Positions 16,304-24,723 of a stretch of 64,000 nucleotides of DNA are shown here, piece by piece. Origin of the DNA: RBG-16-64-43 sp964353865 (lineage in GTDB: Bacteria > Chloroflexota > Anaerolineae > Anaerolineales > RBG-16-64-43). Position 1 is the stretch's first letter. Every line of letters starts with the position of its first letter. Location of the stretch: NCBI GenBank assembly GCA_964353865.1, contig CAYGXJ010000040.1, forward strand, positions 1 to 64,000, read 5' to 3'. A program made the translations under genes and the position numbers. A model generated the notes under the pieces. That model had not been told where the DNA came from and did not search any database. It saw nothing but the letters and a program-made list of their open reading frames with translations.

Positions 16304-17467
16304 TTACTTGCCGGCCGAGGCTTGAGCCTTCTGCCAGATCACATCCCACGGATCGCTGAGCATGTTGCCCAGCACCTGGTTGTGTCCCTGGGCGGGCAGA
16401 ACATCGCCGTCGGGTTCGAGGTAGAGCCAGGCGCGGCCCGCGCCTTCGGCCGGCTTGTCGACCTCGAGCGCCACCGGGTTGAAGCGCGAGAAGGGAACCG
16501 CCAGGTCCCACACCAGCGTCAGGCCGAGGTGGGCGGCGTGGTTGCGTGCGGCCTGGAGCACCTCGCCCAGCCGGTCATCGCTGACGCTGAGCGATAGCGA
16601 GTGGACCATCATGTCTTTCAGGCGGTCAAGCACGCTCAGGGCGCTGGGCACCAGGTCCGGTGTCAGGGTCAGGTGGACCGTGGTGTAGAGGTCTGCGGCC
16701 ACCGCGTTCTCGATGCCCTTCCAGGTCTCCTTCGACTCGGGCTGAAGCAGAAGGGTCAGGTGGTCCAGCCCGGCCCGCAGCAAGCTCTCGAGATACTTCG
16801 AGTCGGCAATGCGCACCCCGTCGCTGATGACGCCCGTGACCTGGCCGAGGCGCTCGGCGTGGCCGATCAGGTCGGCCAGGTCCGGCCGTCGGGTGGGCTC
16901 ACCGCCCGTGAAGATGATGTGCGGGATACCGGCGGCCCAGGCCTTGTCGAGGATCGTCTCCCATTCTCCAGTGGAGAGTTCGCGCCGCACGCGGCGCACG
17001 GCCTCCGGGTACAGCTCGGGGACGTAGGGCAGCTCGTAGGTTACGGCGCAATCCAGGCGGTATGGCGCCGAGAGGGGTGCGGCATAGGGCGCCTGGCGCT
17101 CGAACTCGAGATAAGTCTCGGGATCGAGATCGGGGGTGGTGCTGAGTCTCTCGATTCGCTCTTTGAGATCGCGGTAGTGGGCAGCGGCCAACTTGGGGGC
17201 GATGCGGTAACGCGCCGCGACCGTTTGCCCCACCTGGCCCTCATCCGTGCCGCGCACAAGGTGCCAGGCGTATTCGGCCGCCGTCTGGTTGAGATGCAGC
17301 ACGGTCGAGGCGTTGACGATCAGGAGGCCGGCGCCGCCCGGGTCGAGGCGCAAGTGCAGGCGATACTGAAGTGGCGCGTCGGGCGGGGTTTGGTAATGGT
17401 ACGTGCCGGCCGGCAGCGGGTGGATGCGGGCAAACGGGTTGTGAAAGAGGTAGCGCAGGCTGGACAT
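16304..17467 (-). CDS. Pseudo-radical-SAM protein (PqqD-like domain, no cluster cysteines)
   Basis: A 387-residue paralogue of the adjacent radical SAM enzyme. It keeps an N-terminal PqqD-like segment (LLIVNASTVLHLNQTAAEYAW, residues about 48-68), the TGGEPTRRPDL motif and the overall barrel sequence. The cluster-binding region, CNDDCAHC in the neighbour, is YELPYVPELYP here with no Cys, and the SPASM-like tail reads VLPAQGHNQ where the neighbour has VLPCQSYYQ. The whole protein has one Cys. It cannot bind the usual 4Fe-4S clusters and is probably a substrate-binding or scaffold subunit. ATG 17467 with GAGG upstream is preferred to GTG 17476. Confidence 0.8.
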   Translation of the reverse strand: MSSLRYLFHNPFARIHPLPAGTYHYQTPPDAPLQYRLHLRLDPGGAGLLIVNASTVLHLNQTAAEYAWHLVRGTDEGQVGQTVAARYRIAPKLAAAHYRDLKERIERLSTTPDLDPETYLEFERQAPYAAPLSAPYRLDCAVTYELPYVPELYPEAVRRVRRELSTGEWETILDKAWAAGIPHIIFTGGEPTRRPDLADLIGHAERLGQVTGVISDGVRIADSKYLESLLRAGLDHLTLLLQPESKETWKGIENAVAADLYTTVHLTLTPDLVPSALSVLDRLKDMMVHSLSLSVSDDRLGEVLQAARNHAAHLGLTLVWDLAVPFSRFNPVALEVDKPAEGAGRAWLYLEPDGDVLPAQGHNQVLGNMLSDPWDVIWQKAQASAGK

Positions 17468-17494
17468 CGGCTTCACCTCGATGGAACGATCGGC

Positions 17495-18919
17495 CTAAAG
17501 CACGGCCTCCGCGGGAGGGTCCGAGCGGGAACCGAGGGGCAACGGATTGGGATGCTGCTTGCTGGCCTGGCGCGCCAGCGGGCAGCCGCCGCCGCACTCA
17601 TGGAGCAGGGCACACGAGGTGCAGGCCGCGGGCACATCTCGCCGCTCGCGCAGCCGCCGCGCGAGCTCATGATTCCAAATCGACTCCCACGGGCTCTCGA
17701 GCAGGTTGCCCAGGGGCTGGTAATACGATTGGCAGGGCAGCACACTGCCATCGGGTTCGACACACATGTTGTAGAGCGCGGCGGTACACCCCTTGACCCC
17801 CAACTCAAGCTGCATCGGGTCGAAGTGGCAGTACTGCGTCGGCGAGTACCAGATCAGGCGCTGGCCATGCTTCTGGGTGCGCTCGCGCGCCAGCTCGAGC
17901 AGGGGCGGCAGCTCGCTTTCGGTCAGGCCGCTGCGCACCGAGAGCCCGCTGCCCGAATAGATGAGCGCATTCAACCCGATCGTGGGCACACCCGCGTTGG
18001 CCAGAAAATCGAGCAGCTCGCCCAGGTGGGCGCTATTCTCGCGCAAGAGGGTGGTGTTGGTCATCACGTAGAGCGGGCTGTCGACGGCATGACGCAGCCC
18101 GGCAATGGTTTGCTGCCATGCCCCGCGGCGGCCGACCATGGGGTCGTGGATCTCCGCCGAGTGCGATTCCACCGTGATTTGCACGTGGTCCAAGCCCGCG
18201 TCCACCAGAGACGGCAGGTAGGCCGGGTCGCCCAGCCGCCGGCCGTTTGTGTTCATGCCGGTGATCTGGCCGTTGCGTTCGGCGTGGGCGATGAGCCGTG
18301 CCAGATCGGGGCGCAGCGTGGGCTCGCCGCCCGTGAACACGACATGCGGGATGCCCACCTGCCAGACCCGGTCGAGGATGCGCTGCCAGGCCGAGGTGTC
18401 GAGTTCGGGGAAGGTGCGCGGTCGAGCGTTGTAGCAATGAGCGCAGTCGTCGTTGCAGCGGTAGGTGAGCGCCAGGTCCATGCGGTAGGGGGCGGAGGGT
18501 GTGGCGCTGAAGGGCGCGGTCACCTCCAAGTCCAGCTCGTGCAGCGGGCAGGCACCGTCGGGCCGGACAAGCTCGCCAACCTGCGCGGTCGTGGCCACCC
18601 AGTCCTGGCGCACGCGCGAGGCGGGCACCCGGTAACGGCCCGTGAGTTCGGCCACTGCCTGCGCCTCGCTGCGTTTTTCGAGCGTGAGGTAAGCCATGTG
18701 CACGGCCATCGGGTTGAGATGCATCACTCGGTTGGCGTTGACGATGAGCACGCCGCTGCCGTCGGCGTCGACGCGCAAGTGGACCCGGCTGCGCTCCGCC
18801 TGCGTCTGGTGGACGTAGTGATACAGACCGGGCGCCGGCAGGTCCGGCGGGCGCGGCACAGGTCTGGCACTCACGCGGTCAAACCAGCCCACGGTCGGCC
18901 TCCGCCTCTCGCGCTGCAT
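17495..18919 (-). CDS. Radical SAM/SPASM enzyme with N-terminal PqqD-like domain
   Basis: A 474-residue enzyme. Residues about 56-115 (GVLIVNANRVMHLNPMAVHMA and onward) resemble PqqD, the peptide-binding chaperone or RiPP recognition element. The radical SAM core has C155, C159 and C162 (CNDDCAHC), TGGEP at 196-200 and the barrel. A SPASM domain follows with C378, C386, C396, C433, C436, C442 and C446 (ending CTSCALLHECGGGC), the spacing for two auxiliary clusters. SPASM enzymes mostly modify ribosomal peptides or proteins. It starts three bases after a gene whose product ends in a Cys-Ala repeat, the obvious candidate substrate. Confidence 0.9.
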   Translation of the reverse strand: MQRERRRPTVGWFDRVSARPVPRPPDLPAPGLYHYVHQTQAERSRVHLRVDADGSGVLIVNANRVMHLNPMAVHMAYLTLEKRSEAQAVAELTGRYRVPASRVRQDWVATTAQVGELVRPDGACPLHELDLEVTAPFSATPSAPYRMDLALTYRCNDDCAHCYNARPRTFPELDTSAWQRILDRVWQVGIPHVVFTGGEPTLRPDLARLIAHAERNGQITGMNTNGRRLGDPAYLPSLVDAGLDHVQITVESHSAEIHDPMVGRRGAWQQTIAGLRHAVDSPLYVMTNTTLLRENSAHLGELLDFLANAGVPTIGLNALIYSGSGLSVRSGLTESELPPLLELARERTQKHGQRLIWYSPTQYCHFDPMQLELGVKGCTAALYNMCVEPDGSVLPCQSYYQPLGNLLESPWESIWNHELARRLRERRDVPAACTSCALLHECGGGCPLARQASKQHPNPLPLGSRSDPPAEAVL

Positions 18920-18922
18920 CAG

Positions 18923-20596
18923 CTAGCGGCCGCCGCCGGCGCAGGCACACGCGCAGCCGGCGCACGCACAGGCGCACGCACATCCGCCGCCTCCGCCGCG
19001 GAAGCCGCCCCCGCTCGAACGCGATGGCGGCGGCACGGGGTTGGTCTTGTCGGTGATCTTGCTGGTAAAGGCCGAAACGTTGCCGAGAATCCCCGCGGAG
19101 AAGGTCTGAGTGGAGTTGGCGATCGAGGCGGCGAAGTCCGCCCCCGGCAAGTGAGGCATGGAGACTTTGCCTCCTCCGCCGAACGAGGCGGGTGCGGCCG
19201 AGGAGGTCGCCGCTGCCCCGCGGCCAAAGCCCGGGTCGTAGCGGCCCCACCACATCGGCACGAACACCGGCCCGCCGCGGAACACCTCCTGCGAACGGCC
19301 TCCGAAATCGCGGTCGAGCATCGTCCAATCCATGACCTCGTCGAACTTCTGGCTCTTGACCTCGGGTGTCTCGGCCGTCTGCACCTGAGTCCAGGCCCGC
19401 TTGATGATGTCTTCGTAGTAGGCCACGGTCTCGTTGCGCGAGAAGCCTTTCATTTTCTCCGACACGCCTTTGATCAGTTGCACCATGAGTTCCTGCAGGG
19501 CGGCCTGTTTCTCGCGCTCGCTGGGGAGCTGGAAGGCCTGCAGAAAAGCGTGCTCATAGGGCTGCAGCCCATCCGGAATGGGTTGGACCACTTCCAGTTT
19601 GAGCGGCTGTCGCGTGACCACACTGGCCGCTTCCTTCTTAAGCACGGCGAACATGATCATCGTCAGCACTTGGTCGAGCGGCTTCTGCATGACCACCGCC
19701 GCCTCGATCGCGGTCAGCCCGCGCTTGATTCCATGGCCCTCGATGGAGATCTTGGGCGGCAGATACTGCAGGCGTCGGCGCGAATTCGAAACGGCGGAGA
19801 GGGCGACAATCAGCACGAAGAACAGCACGAACCCGCCGCATGCGGCGAAGGGCGCGAGCGCCGCCAGGAAGACACCCAGCGCCTCGAGCAGCGAGGTGCG
19901 CACAATCGAGTCGCTCGGGACGTATTGGGCCGGGAAGGAAGCGCCGAAGGTGTATTGGGTGGAACCGTTGGCCTGCAGGCTAGACCAGGTGTAAGTGATG
20001 CGCCCCTGATTGTCGAAGCCGGTTTGCGGTTCCTGGCCGCCGGGCCAGTTCTCCGGGACATGGTAGCGAGGCTCCTCCGGCTTCACCCCGGGCGGCAGAT
20101 GGAAGGTGACGCTGAGCGACGTGCTGCCGTGGACGAATTGCGTGTCGAAGAAAGTGGGTGCAAAGACTGCGCTGGCGTAGTTTTGATCATTCGTGTCGGG
20201 GTAAAGGACCCGCTGGACCCGGCCGATGACCAGGTGGACGTTGCCGGAGCTCCCGGCGGGAATGGCTGACCCTCCCAACCCCACCGCCACCCCCGGTGAG
20301 ACATACTGGGAGGAGGAAATGTCGTTCAACGCGCGCCCGTCGACGTCGGCCGTGACACTGCTCAAATCGTAGTTCGAATTGGGCACGCCCACATCGACGA
20401 AGTCGATCGGCGAGACACCGACGTCGTTGGTGAAGGTAAACAGGTAATCGATGGATTGCGTGCCGTCGGCATTCCAATAAACGTTGACGACTTCGCGGTC
20501 GAGGCTGAACGAATACGTCTGGGCCAGCGCGCTTCCGGGGAGGGCCAGGAGCAGCAGCGCAACCAGGCCGAAGAGGGCGAGCCGTTTTGAGTTCAT
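18923..20596 (-). CDS. DUF2207 membrane protein with a Cys-Ala repeat tail
   Basis: A 557-residue protein. Residues 1-25 are a signal peptide (cleavage near ALAQT), 26-230 an extracytoplasmic DUF2207-type beta domain, and about 240-270 a transmembrane helix followed by Arg-rich NSRRRLQ, which places the remaining C-terminal region in the cytoplasm. The last 29 residues are Gly-rich and then alternate Cys with Ala or Gly: CACACACAGCACACA, seven Cys at 539-552. Codons for Cys and Ala vary (TGC/TGT, GCG/GCC), so the pattern is kept at the protein level. GGAGG precedes the ATG. Its gene is three bases before the radical SAM gene. A metal-binding tail is an alternative role. Confidence 0.85.
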   Translation of the reverse strand: MNSKRLALFGLVALLLLALPGSALAQTYSFSLDREVVNVYWNADGTQSIDYLFTFTNDVGVSPIDFVDVGVPNSNYDLSSVTADVDGRALNDISSSQYVSPGVAVGLGGSAIPAGSSGNVHLVIGRVQRVLYPDTNDQNYASAVFAPTFFDTQFVHGSTSLSVTFHLPPGVKPEEPRYHVPENWPGGQEPQTGFDNQGRITYTWSSLQANGSTQYTFGASFPAQYVPSDSIVRTSLLEALGVFLAALAPFAACGGFVLFFVLIVALSAVSNSRRRLQYLPPKISIEGHGIKRGLTAIEAAVVMQKPLDQVLTMIMFAVLKKEAASVVTRQPLKLEVVQPIPDGLQPYEHAFLQAFQLPSEREKQAALQELMVQLIKGVSEKMKGFSRNETVAYYEDIIKRAWTQVQTAETPEVKSQKFDEVMDWTMLDRDFGGRSQEVFRGGPVFVPMWWGRYDPGFGRGAAATSSAAPASFGGGGKVSMPHLPGADFAASIANSTQTFSAGILGNVSAFTSKITDKTNPVPPPSRSSGGGFRGGGGGCACACACAGCACACAGGGR

Positions 20597-20618
20597 CGGT
20601 CCTCCGCGCGGGCAAAAC

Positions 20619-20984
20619 CTACCACTTGGGGTCTTCGGTCAGCTGATAGGTGGTATGGCAGTAGGGACAGGTGACTACGGGCGCGCCGGCGACCATCTTG
20701 ATGTTGTCGGTCGTGAGCGCGCCGCCGCACGACCGGCACTTGAGCGAATCGAGATTGACATTGGCGGGCAAATCGACCTTGAGGGTCACGCTTTGGCCGC
20801 CGGCGGCCCCCGCCGGACGGCGCGCGGCAAAGAAAATGATCCCGAAAGCGATGGCGACACTCACCAGGCCGACCAGAATCCATGGGGTCTGGCCGTCGGG
20901 GCTGAAGGCACCCCAAATGAAGATGACGCCGAAAAAGAGCAGAATGGCTGCCGCGATGTAGGCGATAATCTTCCCAGCGCTCAT
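20619..20984 (-). CDS. Membrane protein with C-terminal zinc ribbon
   Basis: A 121-residue protein with two transmembrane helices (residues about 7-27 and 36-54) and a C-terminal domain containing CRSCGG and CPYCHTTYQL, two CxxC knuckles that would bind one zinc. It lies 22 bp upstream of the DUF2207 gene and is likely the first gene of the DUF2207/radical SAM operon. No named family is recognised. The zinc ribbon faces the cytoplasm if the helices form a hairpin with both ends inside. Confidence 0.68.
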   Translation of the reverse strand: MSAGKIIAYIAAAILLFFGVIFIWGAFSPDGQTPWILVGLVSVAIAFGIIFFAARRPAGAAGGQSVTLKVDLPANVNLDSLKCRSCGGALTTDNIKMVAGAPVVTCPYCHTTYQLTEDPKW

Positions 20985-21192
20985 GAGTCCCTCCGTTTGC
21001 GGTTAGTCTATCACTACTTGCCAATCCTGCAGAGCGCGAGCGCTCGAAATGGGATGTCCGTTCCCATTTACGTAGAAGAAGTGCATGGGGTTGCACTGCA
21101 CAGGCGGCGCGCCGGAAGCATGCTGCCGCGAATCATATAATGAAGGAGCCGGCGGGCACCTCCGGCCTCCGCCGGCTCGCCATGAGGGATGG

Positions 21193-22005
21193 ATGAAAGA
21201 CCAACTCTCGGAGCTCATTCGCAACAATGTGCAGGAGGTCATCCGCGAGGGCTGGGAGTGCCAGCTTGCGGGGCGCGAGATCTACTGCCTGGCTGAGACC
21301 TCGTCGACCAACTACATCGCGCTCCATCTCGCCCGACAGGGCGCGCCGGAGGGCACGGTGGTCGTTGCGGATTCGCAGACTGCCGGGCGAGGACGGCTTG
21401 GGCGCGCCTGGCTCGCGCCTCCGGGTTCGAGCCTTCTATTCTCGATCCTCTTTCGTCCGCCCGATGGGCGGCCGCCATTCCAGATGGTCATGGCCGTCTG
21501 CCTGGGAGTGTTGCGCGGGCTCAAGATGGGGGCCGGACTGGAGGCGAGACTCAAGTGGCCAAACGACATCCTGCTGACGGGACGCAAAGCAGGCGGGCTG
21601 CTGGCCGAAGGGGAGTCGGAAGGGGGAGGCCCGGGCTTCGTGGTCGTGGGCGTGGGCCTGAACGTCAACTTCCTGCCAAGCCGCGTCGCGGGGATCCCGG
21701 CGGACGCGACCAGCGTATCGGAAGCATTGGGCCGGGAGGCAGACCGCTGTGAATTGCTGCGCCAAGTGCTGCAGGCTATCGACGAGGAATACGCGTTGTG
21801 CAGCCGTGGCGCATCGCCACACGCGCGCTGGGCTGAGGCGCTGGCGACGCTGGGGAAGGACGTGCTCGTGGAGATCGGCCACGAGCGCATTCGAGGTCGG
21901 GCGGATCGGGTGGATGAAGAGGGCGCCTTGTGGCTCATCCTGGCGAGCGGCGAACAGCGGCGCGTGCTCGCGGGTGATGTGTCGCACCTGCGTGAGGCGA
22001 TCTGA
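21193..22005 (+). CDS. birA: Biotin--[acetyl-CoA-carboxylase] ligase
   Basis: A 270-residue protein with the biotin ligase catalytic domain: ETSSTNYIAL, the biotinyl-AMP loop GRGRLGRAWLAPPGSSLLFS, LKWPNDILL, KAGGLLAE and VGVGLNVN, followed by a small C-terminal SH3-like domain. It attaches biotin to the carrier domain of carboxylases such as acetyl-CoA carboxylase. It lacks the N-terminal winged-helix repressor domain of E. coli BirA, so it is a group I ligase and not a biotin-responsive regulator. ATG 21193 follows GAGGGATGG. The gene stands alone between two minus-strand operons. Confidence 0.92.
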   Translation: MKDQLSELIRNNVQEVIREGWECQLAGREIYCLAETSSTNYIALHLARQGAPEGTVVVADSQTAGRGRLGRAWLAPPGSSLLFSILFRPPDGRPPFQMVMAVCLGVLRGLKMGAGLEARLKWPNDILLTGRKAGGLLAEGESEGGGPGFVVVGVGLNVNFLPSRVAGIPADATSVSEALGREADRCELLRQVLQAIDEEYALCSRGASPHARWAEALATLGKDVLVEIGHERIRGRADRVDEEGALWLILASGEQRRVLAGDVSHLREAI

Positions 22006-22060
22006 GCCTGGCGAGCCTGTTGCCTTTGGTTTCGACGCACTTCCTGCGCTCGAATGCGGC

Positions 22061-22654
22061 CTACGGCATGGGGGGCATCAGGACGGTGTCGATCCTGTGG
22101 AGTACGAGGCGTGCGATCTGGGTGTCGGGGAAGAGCAGGTATACGCCGTTGACGGTGAAGCGCTTCCCCTCTTCCTCACGGATGGCGAGCGGGCTTCCCT
22201 GCAACGAGGTCAGGCTCGACACGTCGGGCAGCGCGCCCGTCGTCCATGCGCCTGCGACGATGTGGAACAGGACAACGTCGCGCAGTCGTGGGGGGTTGTC
22301 CAGGATCGCCTGCCATTCGCCCTCGGGGAGCTTCTTGAAGGCCTCGTCCATCGGGGCGAAGACGGTCAAGGTCCCTGCATCGCGCAGCTCCTCGATGACA
22401 CCGCTGGCCACTAAGGCTTTACGGAAGATCGAGACGCCCGGCGGTAACTGCCACATCCTCTCGCGCCGAGTTGTAGGCGTGAGGCCGGGCTCCACAGGCG
22501 TCATGTCGGGGGCAGATCCCATGGCGGAGGGTGTGACCAGACGCCCATCGGCGGTCACGCTGCCCGCAGGGGGGGATGTGCCAGCCGCAGGACTGCAGGC
22601 AGCCATCAAGGCTATGGCAATCCAGGCTGTCCAAGCGAGTCGAGTGTCACGCAT
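22061..22654 (-). CDS. Fasciclin (FAS1) domain lipoprotein
   Basis: A 197-residue protein with a lipoprotein signal ending in LMAAC and one FAS1 domain showing the TVFAPMDEAFKKLP box and the LFHIVAG box, ending VLHRIDTVLMPP. FAS1 domains mediate adhesion or protein-protein contacts at the cell surface. ATG 22654 has GAGG eight bases upstream; GTG 22663 is an in-frame alternative. It lies 51 bp after the acyl carrier protein gene, at the downstream end of the surface-glycan locus, and could be its last gene. It is convergent with birA. Confidence 0.85.
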   Translation of the reverse strand: MRDTRLAWTAWIAIALMAACSPAAGTSPPAGSVTADGRLVTPSAMGSAPDMTPVEPGLTPTTRRERMWQLPPGVSIFRKALVASGVIEELRDAGTLTVFAPMDEAFKKLPEGEWQAILDNPPRLRDVVLFHIVAGAWTTGALPDVSSLTSLQGSPLAIREEEGKRFTVNGVYLLFPDTQIARLVLHRIDTVLMPPMP

Positions 22655-22705
22655 GGCACGCACCTCATCGGAGTAGGTTGTCCATCCAAGTTTCGCCGCT
22701 GCAGC

Positions 22706-22960
22706 TCACGGGCTGCCTCGCCGTGCGATCAGTTCAGCCATGGAGTTCAAGGAGTCCATCGCCTCCACGGTGAGATCGCTGTCGGGCAAGTACACCTGGA
22801 ACTCACGCTCGGCGAAGACGGCAATCTGAGCCAGATCAAAAGAATCCATCAGGCCGCCAGTGATCAACGCCTCGTCGTCCACGAGGGGATAGTCGGGGGT
22901 GCGCATCAGGTCCCTGAGCAGGAACTCGCGCAGGCGCGGCTTGATATCCTCGGCATTCAT
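22706..22960 (-). CDS. Acyl carrier protein (DltC-like position)
   Basis: An 84-residue acidic helical protein with the phosphopantetheine site GGLMDSFDLAQ (Ser 40). Carrier proteins hold acyl groups as thioesters on the 4'-phosphopantetheine arm. Its ATG overlaps the stop of the fatty-acyl-AMP ligase gene by four bases (ATGA), so the two are translationally coupled and the ligase most likely loads this carrier. With the MBOAT and SGNH genes upstream it completes a Dlt-like set, where DltC is the carrier. Confidence 0.88.
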   Translation of the reverse strand: MNAEDIKPRLREFLLRDLMRTPDYPLVDDEALITGGLMDSFDLAQIAVFAEREFQVYLPDSDLTVEAMDSLNSMAELIARRGSP

Positions 22961-24723
22961 CGGGCGCGGTTCTCCTCAGGGGGATCTCCGCCGACCCCGC
23001 TGGGCAGGGCTGAACTCGTCCCAGATCCGGGGCCGGGTTCCTGGAACTGCTGTCGATATTTCTCACGGTTGGCGCTGCGGGCGATCTTGCCGCTGGAGGT
23101 CTTGACGATCCACCCCGATTCCACCAGTTGAACGTCGGCTAACACCACCTCCAGCCGCTGTTGGCTTCGTCGACGGAGCTTGCGAATCAGGGCCCAGCGG
23201 TCGGCCTCGGCCAGGGGCGCTCGGGTCTCGCAAACCAACACGATCGCCTCGGTTCCCTGGGTCGGATCCTCCAGGCCGAAGGCGGCCACTCGGCCCGGGC
23301 GCAGTTCCTCCAGGCCCTGGGCCAGGGCTTCAATGTCCTCCGGATGGATATTTCGGCCTCCGGTGATGATCAGATCCTTGATGCGCCCCGTGACGAACAG
23401 TTCACCATCGGCCATGAATCCGAGGTCTCCCGAGTGGACCCAGGGGGAATCGCTGCGCGAGACCTGCGCGCCGACGCCTAGCGTGCCCAGCAGGCGTGCG
23501 TTGCTCATGATCACGATCTGCCCCACGCGCCGTTCAGGGAGAGGCTGGTCTTGCGCATCGACCACCTTGACCTCGACGCCGCTCACAGGACGACCGGAAC
23601 TCACCAGCGGAATGGACCCGGGCGAAGACGGCGGCTGGCAGACCGCACGCTGCTCTCGCTGCAACGCCGAAAGGGAAACCCATTCTACCCGGGCCGCCCC
23701 GCCCGGGGGTGTGACGGTGACCGCCGCGGTCACTTCCGCCATGCCATAGGCGGCGCGCAACGCGGAGCGCCGCAGGCCCGCCCCGTGGAAGCTCTCGAAG
23801 AAGAGTTCCAGGCTGTCCCAGCGAACCGGTTCGCTGGCGTTGACAAGTACACGCATGCTCTCCAAGTTCAGCGCGTCCCTATCACGCTGACGCAGGCTCC
23901 GGACACAGTGGTTGAAAGCGAAGTTTGGCATCCAGCAGACGGAGGCCCGATAATTGCGGATGGCCCGGAACAAGAGCCCCGGGTCCTTCACCCAATCAAG
24001 GGGCGAGAGCAAGACGGCGCGATTGCCGGTCACCACGGGTAAGAGAACGCCGAGAAGCAGACCCATGTCATGATGAAGCGGCAGCCAGCTGACCACGGTG
24101 TCGTCTGCCTGGAGTTCGACCGCCTGCGTGGCTGCGCGCAGGTTATTGAGTACGGCCGAGTGCTGCAGCACAATTCCCTTTTGCGGACCTGTTGTGCCGC
24201 TGCTGAGCTGGACATACGCTGGCTGATCCCCTGCGTTGGAGTCGGCGCCGCTATAGTCGGTGTGGCGCGTGGGGGACTCCAGAATTCCCTCGAGAGACAG
24301 GACCTCGCATCCCGATCCGGCCATGAGGACCTGCGCAATCTGCTGGATGGCCGCGGTAGTCAACATGATGCGGGGCGCGAGCCTCTGATGCAGCGACAGT
24401 ATCTGCTCACGCTGGTTGTCGGGTGTCACACGAGGTGAGGGGAGCGGCAGGATGACCGGGATCGCCCCAAGCAGGATCGCGCCCCAGAATGCCGTCACCA
24501 GCTCCGGCGAGTGAGGCAGCAAGAGGGGCAGCACCTCGCCGGGGAAGACATGCGCGCCTGCCAGGGCACGGGCCAGCTGGTCGGCCCGGCTGTGCAGGTC
24601 GGTCACGGTCAGGTCGCGCGCCGATCCGTCCGCCGCGACGAAGGTCAGAATGACGGCGTCGGATCCCCGGGAGGCTTGCTCAACAAGCGCGGCCCGCAGG
24701 GTCGGGAAGTCAATTGTCGGCAT
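22957..24723 (-). CDS. Fatty-acyl-AMP ligase (FAAL-type)
   Basis: A 588-residue ANL-superfamily enzyme that activates a carboxylic acid with ATP and passes it to a carrier protein. It has the AMP motif YVQLSSGTTGPQKG, the FAAL-type stretch WLPLHHDMGLLLGVLLPV, the PNFAFNHCVR segment, the AAYGMAEVT motif and the catalytic Lys region in VKTSSGKIARS. These features fit fatty-acyl-AMP ligases rather than D-alanine ligase DltA. It starts by TGATG overlap with the MBOAT stop and ends by ATGA overlap with the acyl carrier gene. The acyl chain it selects is unknown. The longer upstream frame reads into the MBOAT gene and is rejected. Confidence 0.87.
   Translation of the reverse strand: MPTIDFPTLRAALVEQASRGSDAVILTFVAADGSARDLTVTDLHSRADQLARALAGAHVFPGEVLPLLLPHSPELVTAFWGAILLGAIPVILPLPSPRVTPDNQREQILSLHQRLAPRIMLTTAAIQQIAQVLMAGSGCEVLSLEGILESPTRHTDYSGADSNAGDQPAYVQLSSGTTGPQKGIVLQHSAVLNNLRAATQAVELQADDTVVSWLPLHHDMGLLLGVLLPVVTGNRAVLLSPLDWVKDPGLLFRAIRNYRASVCWMPNFAFNHCVRSLRQRDRDALNLESMRVLVNASEPVRWDSLELFFESFHGAGLRRSALRAAYGMAEVTAAVTVTPPGGAARVEWVSLSALQREQRAVCQPPSSPGSIPLVSSGRPVSGVEVKVVDAQDQPLPERRVGQIVIMSNARLLGTLGVGAQVSRSDSPWVHSGDLGFMADGELFVTGRIKDLIITGGRNIHPEDIEALAQGLEELRPGRVAAFGLEDPTQGTEAIVLVCETRAPLAEADRWALIRKLRRRSQQRLEVVLADVQLVESGWIVKTSSGKIARSANREKYRQQFQEPGPGSGTSSALPSGVGGDPPEENRAR

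Noticed and set aside
16601..20269. An uninterrupted + strand reading frame of 1222 codons
   Set aside because: It runs antisense to the radical SAM and DUF2207 genes, whose motifs are clear on the minus strand. High GC bias removes stops from the opposite strand; the predicted protein is Gly/Arg/His-rich with no domain.
22957..24723. Calling the ligase a D-alanine ligase (DltA) because of its position
   Set aside because: The HHDMGLLLGVLLPV and PNFAFNHCVR segments and length fit fatty-acyl-AMP ligases, so the Dlt resemblance is in gene order and not in the activating enzyme.
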